A stretch of DNA of 64,000 nt from an uncultured Elusimicrobia bacterium (lineage in GTDB: Bacteria; Elusimicrobiota; Elusimicrobia; Elusimicrobiales; UBA9959), in the NCBI GenBank assembly GCA_903889965.1, contig CAISZM010000028.1, positions 1 through 64,000 on the forward strand, in the 5' to 3' direction. The notes under the pieces were generated by a model. It ran no database searches. It was given only the letters and a program-made list of their open reading frames with translations, and was not told where the DNA came from. A program made the position numbers and the translations under genes. The stretch's first letter is position 1. Each line of letters starts with the position of its first letter. Shown here one piece after another: positions 62,786 through 64,000 of this stretch.

Positions 62786-63848
62786 AACCCTGCAGCTTAT
62801 CGTGCGCCGCGGCTTCAGCTTCGGCCTTCAGCGCGTTCTTCATGCGGGCTTGAGCCACCTGCTCGCGTACCCCTCGTATCCACTTATTGTCTATCTTGTT
62901 CAGGCGGCTGGTCAGTTCTTCCAGGGTCTTAGGCGGCTTCAAGCCCAGTATATTAGCGTACATGTCGTCTTTTACGCTCTGTCTCTCGTCCCAATGTACG
63001 GAAGTAAAGCCGGAGATCAGTCCCTGCTTGAATTGGGCAACGTCGCTGGCCGGGTCCTGCCCGAACCGCGAATACGCTTTCAGCATCATGCTTTCCCAGT
63101 GGCCGTTGCTGACGGCCTGCGCCGAGGGCATAAGGAGCAGGCCGCCTAGCCGCCTGGCTTCAGCCACCGTGGGCGCTTTGGAACCGTTGAAAAAGGTGTT
63201 GTAGCTTATCAGGTCGTCTATCCCGTTGAAGAGCGTGTTTATCGCGTCGCCCATGAAGTACGCGGAAACTTCGTCCGCCTTCATCCAGGAGTAACGGTAG
63301 AAAAGCGACTGCGAGCGCAGGTCGGCCTGTATGGCGTTGACCGCGTCGTAGTGTTCCCTGGCGGGCGTACCCTTCGGCGCGCCCTTGTCGGCCAGCACGT
63401 CCCGCTCCGCGTGTACGTACTCGTGCAGCAGCGTGGAGATCTCGTAGGGTTTAAGGTCGAAGCGCACCCGGGGTTGTCCGCCTTCGCTGAAATCCGGCGG
63501 GAGGTGCAGCGTGTTCATCATATAGCCATAGGTCGCGGCCGCGTCCGCCGGCATACCGCCGAAAACCACCTTCACTTTCGAGGTAAGCGCACGGAGCTGC
63601 CCGGTCGCAAGGCCAACGCTCTCAAGGCGGAGGAAAAAACCGGACATGTCCGCGCTTACGGTCTTGACGGATGAAACGCCCTGGAGCGCGGCCGGTTGGG
63701 CGGGCGCCGACGGGACCGGCACGGCCGCTTCGGCCGCGCGTTCAAGGCTGAACGAGTCGTTAAAATCTTCTGCGGCTGGAACGGCGCGGGCCTGCGACAG
63801 ACAGGCCAGCGAAAGGGCTGAAGAAAGCGTAAGGATATAGAGGCGCAT
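62766..63848 (-). CDS. secreted putative zinc metalloprotease (HExxH)
   Basis: This 360-residue protein has a signal peptide (about 1-22, ending SQARA). It carries HEYVHAERD (about residues 142-150), an HExxH zinc motif, followed about 50 residues later by WMKADEVSAYF, whose Glu could be the third zinc ligand as in gluzincins. The rest is unrecognised. The role is inferred from the motif only. The start is preceded by AAAGGAA and by a good promoter (63916-63888 on the minus strand). Confidence 0.65.
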   Translation of the reverse strand: MRLYILTLSSALSLACLSQARAVPAAEDFNDSFSLERAAEAAVPVPSAPAQPAALQGVSSVKTVSADMSGFFLRLESVGLATGQLRALTSKVKVVFGGMPADAAATYGYMMNTLHLPPDFSEGGQPRVRFDLKPYEISTLLHEYVHAERDVLADKGAPKGTPAREHYDAVNAIQADLRSQSLFYRYSWMKADEVSAYFMGDAINTLFNGIDDLISYNTFFNGSKAPTVAEARRLGGLLLMPSAQAVSNGHWESMMLKAYSRFGQDPASDVAQFKQGLISGFTSVHWDERQSVKDDMYANILGLKPPKTLEELTSRLNKIDNKWIRGVREQVAQARMKNALKAEAEAAAHDKLQGFTISRP

Positions 63849-63887
63849 TAGGTTCCTTTTGTCCGGACCGATACCGCTCGTACATTA

Positions 63888-63916
63888 AGTATAACAGCGG
63901 CGCTGGTCCTTGGCAA
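63888..63916 (-). promoter_or_regulatory. promoter of the HExxH protein gene
   Basis: On the minus strand, TTGCCA (63916-63911) and TATACT (63893-63888) are separated by 17 nt, leaving a leader of about 33 nt with AAAGGAA. The rest of the window to 64000 shows no gene. Confidence 0.75.
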
Positions 63917-64000
63917 AGGCACAAAGGCCCCCGAAAAGCGGTTTTAGGGCCCAGGCCGCTATGGGCACTCGGGCCCGCGGCGCCCGGCGCCGGTTACAGC

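Overview
The window looks like chromosomal DNA of a Gram-negative (LPS-bearing), high-G+C bacterium. The gene content and texture fit an Elusimicrobiota-like lineage best: a pilM-N-O-P-Q operon, a heptose epimerase, tandem F-type and V-type ATPase operons, a stand-alone SWIB protein, a PleD-like multi-receiver regulator, and frequent AUA isoleucine codons despite high G+C. This lineage call is inference from gene content; no rRNA is present to confirm it. There is no prophage, insertion sequence or CRISPR array.

Layout. 1-3.0 kb: the end of gyrB, then complete gyrA. 3.0-8.7 kb: a MarC membrane protein, a secreted lambda-R-like muramidase, a strongly promoted non-coding locus with a chain of hairpins (about 4.9-5.26 kb), a flavodoxin-fold protein, a secreted papain-like protease, a P-loop kinase-like protein and an AsmA-like protein. 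8.7-13.1 kb: a patchier, partly AT-richer stretch with an acyltransferase-3, a Yip1-like membrane protein, a broken gene and a glycosyltransferase-like gene. 13.1-18.3 kb: two ABC-F translation factors (Uup-like and EttA) around an adenosine-deaminase-family gene, then a tandem ACT protein.

18.5-23.2 kb holds the most unusual locus: a tightly packed four-gene cassette. It encodes a 4-TM protein, a DUF2207-type membrane protein whose C-terminus is eight Ala-Cys-His-X repeats, a radical SAM/SPASM enzyme with an N-terminal PqqD-like domain, and a second membrane protein. I infer a radical-SAM peptide-modification system acting on a membrane-anchored Cys/His repeat tail.

23.2-31.2 kb: nifU and nifS (Fe-S assembly), tRNA-Ile(CAU), a MORN/YwqK-like repeat protein, an Rrf2/IscR-like regulator with a palindromic operator over its promoter, tRNA-Cys, an aminotransferase, ATP-type PEP carboxykinase and the SWIB protein. 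The SWIB gene is preceded by a promoter-linked repeat also found upstream of the 4.9 kb RNA locus. 31.2-32.9 kb: a three-receiver GGDEF-type regulator. 33.0-41.3 kb: a complete F1Fo ATP synthase operon with an hldD-like epimerase inserted between atpA and atpG. 41.3-42.4 kb: a DUF5009/HGSNAT-like membrane protein. 42.5-50.8 kb: a complete V/A-type ATPase operon (G/H, C, I, K, F, E, A, B, D).

50.8-52.5 kb: a UbiE/MenG methyltransferase, a small conserved protein and a membrane protein. 52.6-57.2 kb: type IV pilus genes pilM-N-O-P-Q, followed by two O-antigen-ligase-like proteins, a cardiolipin-synthase-like phospholipase D, an exported protein of unknown function and, on the minus strand, a secreted HExxH putative metalloprotease. 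Many genes overlap by 4 nt and have Shine-Dalgarno sites. Several operon-leading genes instead have a -10-like hexamer ending exactly 6-7 nt before the start codon, which suggests leaderless transcripts.
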